Source: an uncultured Bacteroidales bacterium
GTDB lineage: Bacteria > Bacteroidota > Bacteroidia > Bacteroidales > UBA932
Length of the DNA stretch: 53,917 nucleotides
Assembly: GCA_905235445.1 (NCBI GenBank)
Contig: CAJOLJ010000027.1
Span: 1-53,917 of the forward strand
Reading direction: 5' to 3'
How positions within the stretch are numbered: position 1 is the stretch's first letter; each line of letters begins with the position of its first letter. Below the pieces are notes generated by a model that ran no database searches, was not told where the DNA came from, and saw nothing but the letters and a program-made list of their open reading frames with translations. Both the position numbers and the translations under genes were made by a program. Positions 1 through 8,101 of this stretch are shown here, piece after piece.

Positions 1-831
1 AACAGTCCAGCTGGCGCAGTTGAAACAGCCTCCTCCCTTGACAAGGTCTCTCGCATCTGCCATTTCAATACGTCCAAGATACTCGGGAAAGAACATTGAG
101 ATTTGACTTAAGGCCTGCTCATCCTCGGGGACTCCGAATGAAGGGACTACGAGAACCCTGTCGGTTTGCAGGTAGTTGATGTAGGCCCAGTTGTCCTTGT
201 ACGGGGTGGGGACATCATATTCCAGGACATGGACTGTCTTGAACCTTGACTGTAAAATGTTCAGGAACCTCGCCGCCATCTTCTTGTCGAAATGGCGGTA
301 GTTGGTCATAATGACCGTGTCATCGTCAACGAAGCGGACTATCCCATCCGCATGACCATAGATTTCACGGGGGTCCCAGGGAAGGACTATGAGCTGTGCC
401 TCAAATAGTGTCTCCAAAAGTCCGGTGAGGTCCCTCACTGATATGGAAGGGTTCTCCTCGAAGACTTTCGAGGTCATGATGACTTTCGAAGAGCAGTGGA
501 CTACATTGCCGCCATCGATACGGATATTGCCGAGGGATTCTTTGTACTTGATCCCGTTGGCTCGGCACACTTCGATGGGATTACTCATCAGGGGCTGATA
601 CTTCTTGTAGAGCCGCAGATAGTCCGGCGTGTAGTCGTACACCATGAGACAGTCCTCCCGGACCTGCAGTGGCATGTAATCCCTTGCCCATATATCCTTT
701 GTGCCATCAAGGAGGGAATGCCCTACTCCATAACTGTCAAGTATCTCCGTCACTCCCTTGTATGCCACGGGAGAGACATCCCTCAATTTGGATGAGAAAT
801 ACACTTTGTTATTACGGTTTTCCGGTATCAT
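1..831 (-). CDS. Agmatine deiminase / peptidyl-arginine deiminase family protein, 3' end cut by window edge
   Basis: Reading back from the ATG at 831 gives 277 codons open to the window edge, so the C-terminus is missing. The visible protein carries the guanidino-group hydrolase signature: IWARDYMP (D51), RIDGGN (D106), GHADGIVRF (H160 and D162) and GGGCFNCASW with the probable nucleophile Cys272. In characterised agmatine deiminases an Asp, a His-x-Asp pair and a late Cys hydrolyse the guanidine to a ureido group plus ammonia. Agmatine is the usual substrate, but free or peptidyl arginine is possible. The N-terminus is short: it lacks about 40-50 residues, including the tryptophan-rich start of classical agmatine deiminases. 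No signal peptide is visible, so it is probably cytoplasmic. The start is supported by a Bacteroidota promoter about 27 bases upstream. The gene diverges from the efflux operon. The family call is firm, the substrate is not. Confidence 0.85.
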   Translation of the reverse strand, partial: MIPENRNNKVYFSSKLRDVSPVAYKGVTEILDSYGVGHSLLDGTKDIWARDYMPLQVREDCLMVYDYTPDYLRLYKKYQPLMSNPIEVCRANGIKYKESLGNIRIDGGNVVHCSSKVIMTSKVFEENPSISVRDLTGLLETLFEAQLIVLPWDPREIYGHADGIVRFVDDDTVIMTNYRHFDKKMAARFLNILQSRFKTVHVLEYDVPTPYKDNWAYINYLQTDRVLVVPSFGVPEDEQALSQISMFFPEYLGRIEMADARDLVKGGGCFNCASWTV

Positions 832-857
832 GTGAGTGTGGTTCGATGTTCCGGAAA

Positions 858-889
858 CAAAGGTAGCAAAGTTTTCTTCCTCCCCCAAA
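858..889 (-). promoter_or_regulatory. Bacteroidota-type promoter for the deiminase gene
   Basis: On the minus strand a TTTG (-33 element, 886-889) is followed after 20 bases by TACCTTTG (858-865), matching the Bacteroidota consensus TTTG-N19-21-TAnnTTTG. Transcription would begin near 851, giving a leader of about 20 bases before the ATG at 831. Confidence 0.75.
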
Positions 890-1033
890 CCGTATTTGTT
901 AAAAATTGTTAAAAATCCGGAAAAGGGCGTTTCCTGCACCCCTGTCTGAGGTGAACTACAGCCCCTTCCCCGGACTAAGAATTCCCCCAAGCTTCATTTT
1001 CATCGGCAAAATCGGGCATTTCACCGATTATGG

Positions 1034-1064
1034 TTTCCCGGGGAGGGGAGTATGGGTATTTTCG
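1034..1064 (+). promoter_or_regulatory. Possible weak promoter of the efflux operon
   Basis: TTTC (1034-1037), 19 bases and TATTTTCG (1057-1064) resemble the Bacteroidota promoter with one mismatch in each box, about 65 bases before the TolC start. It is the best candidate in the 832-1127 gap but is only suggestive. Confidence 0.3.
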
Positions 1065-1127
1065 CAGCCGAAAACGAGGTCCCCCACTTACTGCGGACCG
1101 GCATTGCAAGAAAAACAACATCCACAC

Positions 1128-2435
1128 ATGAAAAACGTCATACCATCACTGATTCTCCCCGTCATCCTGGCTTTATGCGGAGGATCTTTCAGGGCATCCG
1201 CCCAGGACAGGGTCTGGACTCTCTCTGAGTGCCTGGACTATGCCATGCAGAACAATATCCAGCTCCGGCAAAGCCGCAACAACTATCTCTCCGGCCTGGA
1301 GGATACCTACCAGGCCAGGGCCGCCCTTTTCCCGAGCCTTTCGGCAAGCGCCTCCCAGAATGTCAGCGCCACGCCGTTTTCTTCCGGGAACTCTGCTACA
1401 TACAACGGGTCCTACGGCGTCAACTCCGAGATGACCCTCTACTCCGGGGGAAGGCTCCGTACCGCCATCAAGCAGCAGGAAGTCCAGAACCAGATTGATT
1501 CCCTCTCAACCCTGGGAAGCGCCATGGATGTCCGCATATCCATTGTCCAGGCATACATGCAGGCCCTCTATGCCCAGGAGTCGGTAAGGGTCAGCGAGAG
1601 CACAGTCGAGGCCTCAAGGGCCCAGAAGGACAGGGCCGAGCAGATGTGGAAGGCAGGATCAATTAGCAAAGTTGACTTCGCCCAGCTCGAGAGCCAGCTC
1701 TACTCCGATGAATACCAGGTAACCGTGGCCAAGACAAATCTTGAAAATTACCTCCTGCAGCTCAAGCAGCTCCTGGAACTGGACATTACGGAGGGCATAA
1801 TCCTTTCCTCCATCGATGCGGAAGAGGAGGACATCCTCAGGCTCATCCCCTCCAAGGAGACGGTCTACGGGAATGCACTCGCCAATATGCCGGAGGTGGC
1901 CTCCAGCGAACTTGCCGTGACTGCGGCTGAACTCTCCGACAAGCAGGCCCGCTCTGCCTACCTTCCCACCGTCGGGCTCAGTGCCGGGGTGGGCACCTCC
2001 AACCGTTCCGGCACCGGCAACTCGTTCATTTCCCAGATAGGGGACAATATAAGCGCGAACATGGGTCTCACCGTGAGCATTCCCATCTTTTCAAACCGTC
2101 GCAACAAGACTGCCGTGAACAAGGCCCGCATCGCCCTTGACAACAGTAAGCTAAGCGCCCTGTCCACGCAGAAGGCCGTCTTGAAGGAAGTGGAGACTGC
2201 CTACCTGGATGCCCTGAGTGCCCAGGCACAGTACACCGCGGCTACCCAGAAGGAGAAGTACGCCCAGCAGAGTTTCGAGCTCACGGACGAGCAGTTCTCC
2301 CTTGGCATGAAAAACACGGTAGAACTCATAACGGCCAAAAACGAGCTCCTCTCCGCCCGCCTAAGCCGTCTGCAGTCCAAGTACATGGCTCTTCTGAACC
2401 TGCACATCCTGGATGTGTACCAGGGCTTTGAATAG
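1128..2435 (+). CDS. TolC family outer-membrane efflux protein
   Basis: A 435-residue outer-membrane channel of the TolC/OEP family. The ATG at 1128 is chosen because a signal peptide follows at once (Lys near the start, a hydrophobic run, cleavage near FRASAQ). The longer reading frame begins at a TTG and would bury this signal. The mature protein opens with WTLSECLDYAMQNN, the typical start of these proteins. Long alanine/glutamine-rich helical stretches alternate with beta-strand segments in two similar halves, as expected of a trimeric beta-barrel with an alpha-helical periplasmic tunnel. It is first in a run with the MacA-like adaptor (55 bases downstream), ATPase and permease, so it is the likely exit duct of that pump. 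Confidence 0.9.
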   Translation: MKNVIPSLILPVILALCGGSFRASAQDRVWTLSECLDYAMQNNIQLRQSRNNYLSGLEDTYQARAALFPSLSASASQNVSATPFSSGNSATYNGSYGVNSEMTLYSGGRLRTAIKQQEVQNQIDSLSTLGSAMDVRISIVQAYMQALYAQESVRVSESTVEASRAQKDRAEQMWKAGSISKVDFAQLESQLYSDEYQVTVAKTNLENYLLQLKQLLELDITEGIILSSIDAEEEDILRLIPSKETVYGNALANMPEVASSELAVTAAELSDKQARSAYLPTVGLSAGVGTSNRSGTGNSFISQIGDNISANMGLTVSIPIFSNRRNKTAVNKARIALDNSKLSALSTQKAVLKEVETAYLDALSAQAQYTAATQKEKYAQQSFELTDEQFSLGMKNTVELITAKNELLSARLSRLQSKYMALLNLHILDVYQGFE

Positions 2436-2490
2436 AGCGATCACACCATTCCGATGATTTTGAAAAACACCATAAGCAATCCCCAGCACC

Positions 2491-3714
2491 ATGAATAAGA
2501 AACAGAAAACCATCCTTTGGGCAGTCCTGGCTGCCATTGTCCTGGCTGTGGCGGCCTTCCTTATTTTCCGTCCCTCAGCCAAGACCCAGGTCACCATGGA
2601 ACTTGACAGGGTGAGCCCCATTACGATAGTGGGAAGCGTCACTGCCACAGGTACCGTTGAACCGGTCACCGAAGTGGAGGTCGGAACCCAGGTATCCGGC
2701 ATCATCGACAAACTCTATGTCGACTACAATGACGAGGTCAAGGCCGGACAGGTCATTGCCGAGATGGACAAGGTCACCCTCCAGGCAGAACTTGAGAGCG
2801 CCCAGTCCAACCTTGCCAGCAGCAAGACCGAGTACGATTACCGCCTCAAGGAATACGAGAGGAGCAAGACTCTCCATGACAAGGAACTCATTTCCGACTC
2901 GGACTATGACCTTGCCCTGTACAACTACGAGAAGGCGCTCAACGCCTACAAGCAGTCCCAGGCCTCGATGGTGAAAGTCAGGCGCAACCTCGGCTACGCC
3001 ACCATTACCTCCCCCATTGACGGAGTGGTCATAAGCCGTGCGGTCGAGGAAGGTCAGACAGTGGCTGCGGGGTTCTCGACCCCTACCCTGTTCGTCATCG
3101 CAAACGACCTCACCAAGATGAGGGTCATAGCGAATGTCGACGAGGCTGACATCGGTCAGGTCCTGGAGGGCCAGGACGTGGATTTCAGCGTGGACGCCTA
3201 TCCTGACGATGTGTTCAAGGGAGTGGTCAGGCAAGTAAGGCTGGAACCCACCACATCCTCGAACGTGGTCACCTATGAAGTGGTCATCACCGCCGACAAC
3301 CCGGACCTCAAGCTCAAGCCCGGCCTTACCGCCAATGTAACCATCAATACCGTCCACCGGGAGAACGTTCCCTCGGTCGCCACAAAGGCCACCCGCCTGA
3401 ACCCTGACCCCCTCACAGCCGAGAAACTGGGCCTCACCATAAGCCCCGATCCCGTTCCCGAGGGTAAGCATGTATGGGTCCTTGAGGGCAGCACGATAAG
3501 CCCTAGGGCCGTCACCCTGGGAACCACCATGTCCGAGAGGACGGAGGTGGTGGAGGGACTCCAGGAAGGGGAGACCGTACTTGCCGCTGTGAAGACGGTG
3601 GCCACAGCCAAGAAGGAAATGGGTCGCAGTCCCTTCATGCCCGGGCCTCCCGGAAGCAACAGGAAGGATTCCGACAAAGGCTCCGAAGAGGGCGCCGGGA
3701 CAAAGAGGCAGTGA
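2491..3714 (+). CDS. MacA-like periplasmic adaptor (HlyD/RND membrane fusion protein)
   Basis: The 407-residue protein has one N-terminal membrane anchor (about residues 8-27) and the membrane-fusion-protein layout. This comprises a first lipoyl half (VEVGTQVSGIIDKLYVDYND), an alpha-helical hairpin (about 95-165, rich in Glu, Lys and Ala), a second lipoyl half (ATITSPIDGVVISRAVEEGQ), then beta-barrel and membrane-proximal domains. The C-terminal 30 residues are a charged, Gly/Ser-rich tail. Adaptors of this type bridge a MacB-type inner-membrane transporter to TolC. All three partners are encoded in order here, so the assignment rests on both domains and context. The cargo cannot be read from sequence: macrolides, peptides, lipids and siderophores are all possible for the family. 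Confidence 0.9.
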   Translation: MNKKQKTILWAVLAAIVLAVAAFLIFRPSAKTQVTMELDRVSPITIVGSVTATGTVEPVTEVEVGTQVSGIIDKLYVDYNDEVKAGQVIAEMDKVTLQAELESAQSNLASSKTEYDYRLKEYERSKTLHDKELISDSDYDLALYNYEKALNAYKQSQASMVKVRRNLGYATITSPIDGVVISRAVEEGQTVAAGFSTPTLFVIANDLTKMRVIANVDEADIGQVLEGQDVDFSVDAYPDDVFKGVVRQVRLEPTTSSNVVTYEVVITADNPDLKLKPGLTANVTINTVHRENVPSVATKATRLNPDPLTAEKLGLTISPDPVPEGKHVWVLEGSTISPRAVTLGTTMSERTEVVEGLQEGETVLAAVKTVATAKKEMGRSPFMPGPPGSNRKDSDKGSEEGAGTKRQ

Positions 3715-3767
3715 ATCGGGGGGAGATGAAGGGCGAATGACCCTGAACATCACACAAATCAGCAACC

Positions 3768-4511
3768 ATGGGAAAAGAAATAATAAGGCTTGACAATATC
3801 CGTCGTCACTTCCAGGTGGGAGACGAGACCGTGAAGGCTCTTCGCGGGGTGAGCTTCACCATAGAGGAAGGGGAGTTCGTGACGATAATGGGGTCTTCCG
3901 GCAGCGGGAAATCCACGCTCCTCAATACCCTCGGATGCCTCGATACCCCAACCAGCGGGGAGTACTACCTTGACGGGGTCGACGTGAGGAGCATGGGAAA
4001 GAATGAGCGTGCCACGCTCCGTAACCGGAAGATCGGGTTCATATTCCAGAGCTACAATCTCCTCGCGAAAACCACCGCGGTCGAGAATGTCGAGCTCCCC
4101 CTTATGTACAACCCCTCCTATTCGGCAAAGCAGCGCAAGGCGATGGCCATCGATGCCCTGAAGGCCGTGGGCCTCGGGGACAGGCTCTATCACAAGAGCA
4201 ACCAGATGTCCGGAGGACAGATGCAGAGGGTCGCAATCGCAAGGGCCCTTGTCAATAACCCTGCGGTGATCCTGGCGGACGAGGCCACCGGAAACCTTGA
4301 CACCCGCACTTCCTTTGAAATCCTCGTCCTCTTCCAGAGGCTGCACGAGGAGGGAAGGACGATAGTGTTCGTGACGCACAACCCCGAGATCGCCCAGTAC
4401 AGTTCCCGCAACATTACTCTCAAGGACGGGAAGGTGATATCGGATACTCGTAATGACAACATCCTGGATGCCAGGGCCGCTCTTGCGGCCATGCCTGTGC
4501 AGACAGACTAG
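3768..4511 (+). CDS. MacB/LolD-type ABC transporter ATP-binding protein
   Basis: A 247-residue stand-alone ABC ATPase. Walker A is GSSGSGKSTLLNTLG (about residues 43-57), the signature is NQMSGGQMQRVAIARAL, Walker B is VILADEATGNLD, and the switch histidine is in VFVTHNPE. The short RLDNIRRHFQVGDETVKAL start and the signature sequence are those of the MacB/LolD/FtsE branch, which drives mechanotransmission rather than classical substrate translocation. In E. coli MacB this domain is fused to the permease; here the permease is the next gene, 14 bases downstream. The Leu of the usual LSGGQ is Met, a common variation in this branch. Confidence 0.93.
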   Translation: MGKEIIRLDNIRRHFQVGDETVKALRGVSFTIEEGEFVTIMGSSGSGKSTLLNTLGCLDTPTSGEYYLDGVDVRSMGKNERATLRNRKIGFIFQSYNLLAKTTAVENVELPLMYNPSYSAKQRKAMAIDALKAVGLGDRLYHKSNQMSGGQMQRVAIARALVNNPAVILADEATGNLDTRTSFEILVLFQRLHEEGRTIVFVTHNPEIAQYSSRNITLKDGKVISDTRNDNILDARAALAAMPVQTD

Positions 4512-4525
4512 ACGGACTACAGAAG

Positions 4526-5746
4526 ATGAACTTCGTAAATCTATTCAAAATAGCCCTCAAGGCCCTCAGCAACAATAAAATGAGGGGCTTTCTCACGATG
4601 CTCGGCATCATTATCGGTGTCGCTGCCGTCATAACCATGCTCGCCATCGGACAGGGTTCCAAGAAGAGCATCCAGATGGAGATAAGCGAGATGGGCTCCA
4701 ACATGATAATGATAATGCCTGGGGCTTACATGAGGGGAGGAGTCAGGTCCTCCTCCTCGGATATGGAGTCCCTGAAACTCGCCGACTTCAGTTCCATTGA
4801 GGCTTCCTGCCCCCATGTGACCTTCATATCCCCCATAGTGCAGAGTTCCGCCCAGGCAATCTACGGGGCGAACAACACCCCCACCAGCATCTACGGCGTC
4901 AATCAGGACTACCTTGAGATCCGTAGCTACAAAGTCGGGGACGGGGACATATTCACTGACCAGGACATAAGGACCGCAGCCAAGGTCTGCGTCGTGGGAA
5001 AAACGATAGTCGACAATCTCTTCCCGGACGGGGAGAACCCCGTGGGGAAAGTCATCAGGTTCGGCAGCATTCCCTTCAGGATAATAGGGGTGCTCGAGAG
5101 CAAGGGCTACAACAGCATGGGAATGGACCAGGACGATGTGATACTTGCCCCCTACACCACCATCCAGAAGAGGATCCTCGCAATCAACCACATCCAGCAG
5201 ATAGTCTGCGCCGCCACTTCCGAGGCCGACACCGAGGTTGCGATATCGGAGATTACGGAAGTGCTGCGCACCAATCACAAGATCAAGGCCGGGGATGACG
5301 ATAATTTCAACATCCGCTCCCAAGAGGAGATGGCCTCCATGATGAACAGTGTCACTTCCATGATGACAATCCTCCTTGCGGCGGTGGCAGGGATATCCCT
5401 GGTCGTCGGCGGCATCGGGATCATGAACATAATGTACGTGTCCGTGACGGAAAGGACCAGGGAAATCGGCCTAAGGATGAGCATCGGGGCCAAGGGGCGG
5501 GACATACTCGCACAGTTCCTCATAGAATCGATCCTCATTAGCGTGACCGGGGGGATCATAGGGGTTCTGTTCGGGGCGGTGGCAGCATACCTCGTGCAGC
5601 TCATCGGGAACTTCCCCGTATCGGTCCAGATGTGGACAGTGGTTCTCGCCTTCGCGGTTTGTACCCTCACCGGGATATTCTTCGGGTGGTACCCTGCGAA
5701 AAAGGCTTCCAACCTGGACCCCATCGAGGCCCTGAGATATGAGTAG
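4526..5746 (+). CDS. MacB-type ABC transporter permease
   Basis: A 406-residue permease of the MacB/FtsX class. One N-terminal transmembrane helix (about 20-40, after NNKMRGFLTMLGIIIGV) is followed by a large extracytoplasmic domain (about 45-280). Three further helices lie at about 285-310, 335-365 and 372-392, and the protein ends in the usual PAKKASNLDPIEALRYE coupling tail. The motif SVTERTREIGLRMSIGA is characteristic of the family. With the ATPase it should form the (ATPase-permease)2 inner-membrane motor of the TolC/MacA exporter. Spacing of 14 bases to the ATPase gene indicates co-translation. Confidence 0.92.
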   Translation: MNFVNLFKIALKALSNNKMRGFLTMLGIIIGVAAVITMLAIGQGSKKSIQMEISEMGSNMIMIMPGAYMRGGVRSSSSDMESLKLADFSSIEASCPHVTFISPIVQSSAQAIYGANNTPTSIYGVNQDYLEIRSYKVGDGDIFTDQDIRTAAKVCVVGKTIVDNLFPDGENPVGKVIRFGSIPFRIIGVLESKGYNSMGMDQDDVILAPYTTIQKRILAINHIQQIVCAATSEADTEVAISEITEVLRTNHKIKAGDDDNFNIRSQEEMASMMNSVTSMMTILLAAVAGISLVVGGIGIMNIMYVSVTERTREIGLRMSIGAKGRDILAQFLIESILISVTGGIIGVLFGAVAAYLVQLIGNFPVSVQMWTVVLAFAVCTLTGIFFGWYPAKKASNLDPIEALRYE

Positions 5747-5869
5747 CGTGAAAGGCGAAGGGACCGGCACTCAGAGTGAGGGCAAGGAACGAAATGAGAA
5801 GGCCTCCCGCTTTCTCATCTGAGGCAGAAATGCTACATTTGCACACACAAGGAAAAGAATAACAATCCC

Positions 5870-6952
5870 ATGGCAACAGACAAGGACAAGGCGGCGACCC
5901 CGCCCTCACCGTCAAGGAAAATGAAAGGCTGGCTCGTGAATGCAGTCGTTTGGGCCGCCTTTGCGGTTATGCCATTCTTCTCGTTTTTCCCGGGAAGGCC
6001 GATAGTGGACGGGAAAGACTACGCCCACTTCATCGTGATGCTGCTTTCCTTCATGACGGTATTCTACGTGAACTGGTTCTTCCTGATAGAGAAGTACGTG
6101 TTCCGGAGGAAACTGGGCATGTTCTTTCTGATGAACGTCCTGCTCATTGCGGCAATGATGCTGGCAATCCATGTGGTGAACCAGCTTTTCTTCCCTTCTC
6201 CCGGTCATCTCGGCCCCCACAGGGGTTCCCAGATAATGAGGCTCCTGCTCGGGAATGTCCTCATCTATTCCCTGGTCGTGGCAGTGAGCCTGGCAATAAA
6301 GATGACATCGGAATGGTACAGGTCCGAGAATGAGCGGAAGGACAAGGAGAAGAAGAGGACGGAAACGGAACTCCTTCATCTCAAGAGCCAGCTCAATCCG
6401 CATTTCCTGTTCAACACGCTGAACAATATCTACTCCCTCATCCAGATAGATGTGGACATGGCCCAGGAAGCGGTCCATGACCTAAGCCGTCTTCTTCGCT
6501 ATGCCCTGTATGACAGCAGCAAGCCCATGGTCCCGGTGGACAGTGAACTGTCATTCCTTCGGGACTACATCGCCCTGATGAAAATAAGGATGCCCTCCCA
6601 TGTGGACCTAAAGGTGGACACCCTGCCCTCCGTCCCCGGCCGGGAAATGGCCCCGATGCTTTTCATATCCCTAATAGAGAACGCATTCAAGCATGGGGTG
6701 AGCAATACTGAACCTTCTTTCATCGACATAAGAATCAAGGCGGAGGGGGAAGAGGGCGACCCCCGCAGGCTCGTCTGTGACATCCGGAACAGTTCCTTCC
6801 CGAAAACCGATTCTGACCGAAGCGGCTCCGGGATAGGGCTCTCCAACCTTCGGGAGCGTCTTGAGATGATATATCCCGGGGACTACTCTTTCACTAGCGA
6901 AGAGAAGGACGGGGTGTACCTGTCCAGACTCGATATCCCTCTTAAGGGATGA
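5870..6952 (+). CDS. LytS/YehU-type membrane sensor histidine kinase
   Basis: This 360-residue protein has about four N-terminal membrane helices (about 21-40, 52-73, 84-105, 127-145). A short charged coiled linker leads to a His_kinase (PF06580-type) domain with the phospho-acceptor in SQLNPHFLFNTLNNIYSL (His178). The ATP-binding core follows: N box SLIENAFKHGVS and G box GSGIGLSNLRERLE. This family pairs with LytTR response regulators, and one lies immediately downstream. There is no large extracellular sensor domain, so the signal may be sensed within the membrane. The 123-base gap after the permease could hold its own start signal, but I see no clear promoter. Context suggests a link to expression of the exporter. 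Confidence 0.92.
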   Translation: MATDKDKAATPPSPSRKMKGWLVNAVVWAAFAVMPFFSFFPGRPIVDGKDYAHFIVMLLSFMTVFYVNWFFLIEKYVFRRKLGMFFLMNVLLIAAMMLAIHVVNQLFFPSPGHLGPHRGSQIMRLLLGNVLIYSLVVAVSLAIKMTSEWYRSENERKDKEKKRTETELLHLKSQLNPHFLFNTLNNIYSLIQIDVDMAQEAVHDLSRLLRYALYDSSKPMVPVDSELSFLRDYIALMKIRMPSHVDLKVDTLPSVPGREMAPMLFISLIENAFKHGVSNTEPSFIDIRIKAEGEEGDPRRLVCDIRNSSFPKTDSDRSGSGIGLSNLRERLEMIYPGDYSFTSEEKDGVYLSRLDIPLKG

Positions 6953-7006
6953 TGGAGGGGGGGAGTGACTGCCCCCTGGATAATGATTTCAAAAACCGTT
7001 CATATG

Positions 7007-7792
7007 ATGAGAACACTCACCTGCATGGTAGTCGATGATGAGCCCCTGGCTGTGCGGCTCATGGAATCCTATGTCAACAAGACTCCCGGTCTTGAGCTGA
7101 AGGGATCCTTCGGGAGCGGGGCCATGGCATTCGAGGCCCTGGTGGAGTGTCCCGTCGATATCCTTCTTTGCGATATCCAGATGCCGGGGCTGAGCGGCAT
7201 GGAACTGTCCAGGATGCTCCCGCCCCGCACAAAGGTCATCTTCACCACCGCATTCAGCGACTATGCCCTCGAGGGGTTCAAGGTAAGTGCCCTTGACTAT
7301 CTCCTGAAGCCTATCTCCTACACGGACTTCCTCTCTTCCATTCGCAAGGCCCGGGAATGGTTCGGCAGGGAAGGGGAAGGCGGCAGCGGTGATGGGGCCC
7401 CCATGTCTTCTTCGGACGGTCCCGGGAATGAGTCCTCCCTCCAGGGGCCACGCAAAAAAAGCATCTTCCTCAAGACCGAGTACCGTCTCCAGCAGGTTTC
7501 CCTTGACGACATACTGTACATTGAGGGGATGGGGGACTATGTGAAAGTCTGCCTCCAGGACGGAAGCCAGGTGGTGTCCCTGTGCACCCTGAAGGCCATG
7601 GGGGAACAGCTTCCCAAGGACAGGTTCCTTCGCATATCGAAGTCCTACATTGTGGGAATCGAAAAAGTGACCACCCTGGAGAGGGGTAGAGTGGTATTCG
7701 GGGACGTGAGGATACCTCTGTCGGAACAGGTGAAGGATGAGTTCTTTTCACTGCTATCCAAAAGCTCCCTCCTTCCCGGGGACCAGGGATGA
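7007..7792 (+). CDS. LytTR-type response regulator
   Basis: The 261-residue protein has an N-terminal receiver (VVDDEPLA with D10-D11, phospho-acceptor D56 in LLCDIQMPG, Thr in FTTAFSDYA, Lys in YLLKPIS). A low-complexity Gly/Ser linker (about 120-150) joins it to a C-terminal LytTR DNA-binding domain (YIEGMGDYVKV, FLRISKSYIVG). ATGs at 7004 and 7007 are both plausible; the frame continues upstream only to a GTG at 6965, which is less likely. LytTR domains bind imperfect direct repeats in promoters. The partner kinase ends 54 bases upstream, making a classic two-component pair behind the efflux operon. Auto-control or control of the exporter is inference. Confidence 0.9.
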   Translation: MRTLTCMVVDDEPLAVRLMESYVNKTPGLELKGSFGSGAMAFEALVECPVDILLCDIQMPGLSGMELSRMLPPRTKVIFTTAFSDYALEGFKVSALDYLLKPISYTDFLSSIRKAREWFGREGEGGSGDGAPMSSSDGPGNESSLQGPRKKSIFLKTEYRLQQVSLDDILYIEGMGDYVKVCLQDGSQVVSLCTLKAMGEQLPKDRFLRISKSYIVGIEKVTTLERGRVVFGDVRIPLSEQVKDEFFSLLSKSSLLPGDQG

Positions 7793-8035
7793 AAATGCCC
7801 CGGTCAGGTGTGCCTTCTGCCGGGGTGGGATGAATAGTTCGGAAGGATAGTTTTAGGTAATGTATCTAGAGATTGTTATTTGCAGGCTGGGCGTAGCGGA
7901 GGGTGGCCCTGTCGCTATTTCCGGGTGCAATGATACGGGAAAAGTCCCGATGAAAAATCCTTGAATGTACGTGAAAAATGGATCCTAAGTGTTTTTGCGT
8001 ACGCCTTTCCCATCCTCTGTGACCCTTGAGCATGG
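7793..8035. other. Intergenic region with three hairpins, no gene recognised
   Basis: Convergent gap between the response regulator and pnp. A GC hairpin GCCCCGG...CCGGGGT (about 7797-7826) may end the plus-strand operon but lacks a T-run. A compact hairpin with arms TAGCG and AGGG (7894-7917) is followed 18 bases later by CGGGA-aaag-TCCCG (7936-7949). No open frame of note. A small structured RNA cannot be excluded. Confidence 0.35.
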
Positions 8036-8036
8036 C

Positions 8037-8078
8037 AAAAAAAAGAGGAAGGCACCCTTTCCGGATGCCCTCCTCTTT
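8037..8078 (-). terminator. Rho-independent terminator of pnp
   Basis: On the minus strand AAAGAGGAGGGCA (8066-8078) pairs with TGCCTTCCTCTTT (8042-8054) around a short loop and runs into eight Ts (8037-8044). It lies about 25 bases beyond the pnp stop codon. Confidence 0.9.
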
Positions 8079-8101
8079 GAAATGTATCGGACGTTCCTCA
8101 A

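Noticed and set aside
2575..3765. A 396-codon minus-strand frame opposite the MacA-like gene
   Set aside because: Shadow frame; the plus-strand adaptor protein is clear and fits its operon.
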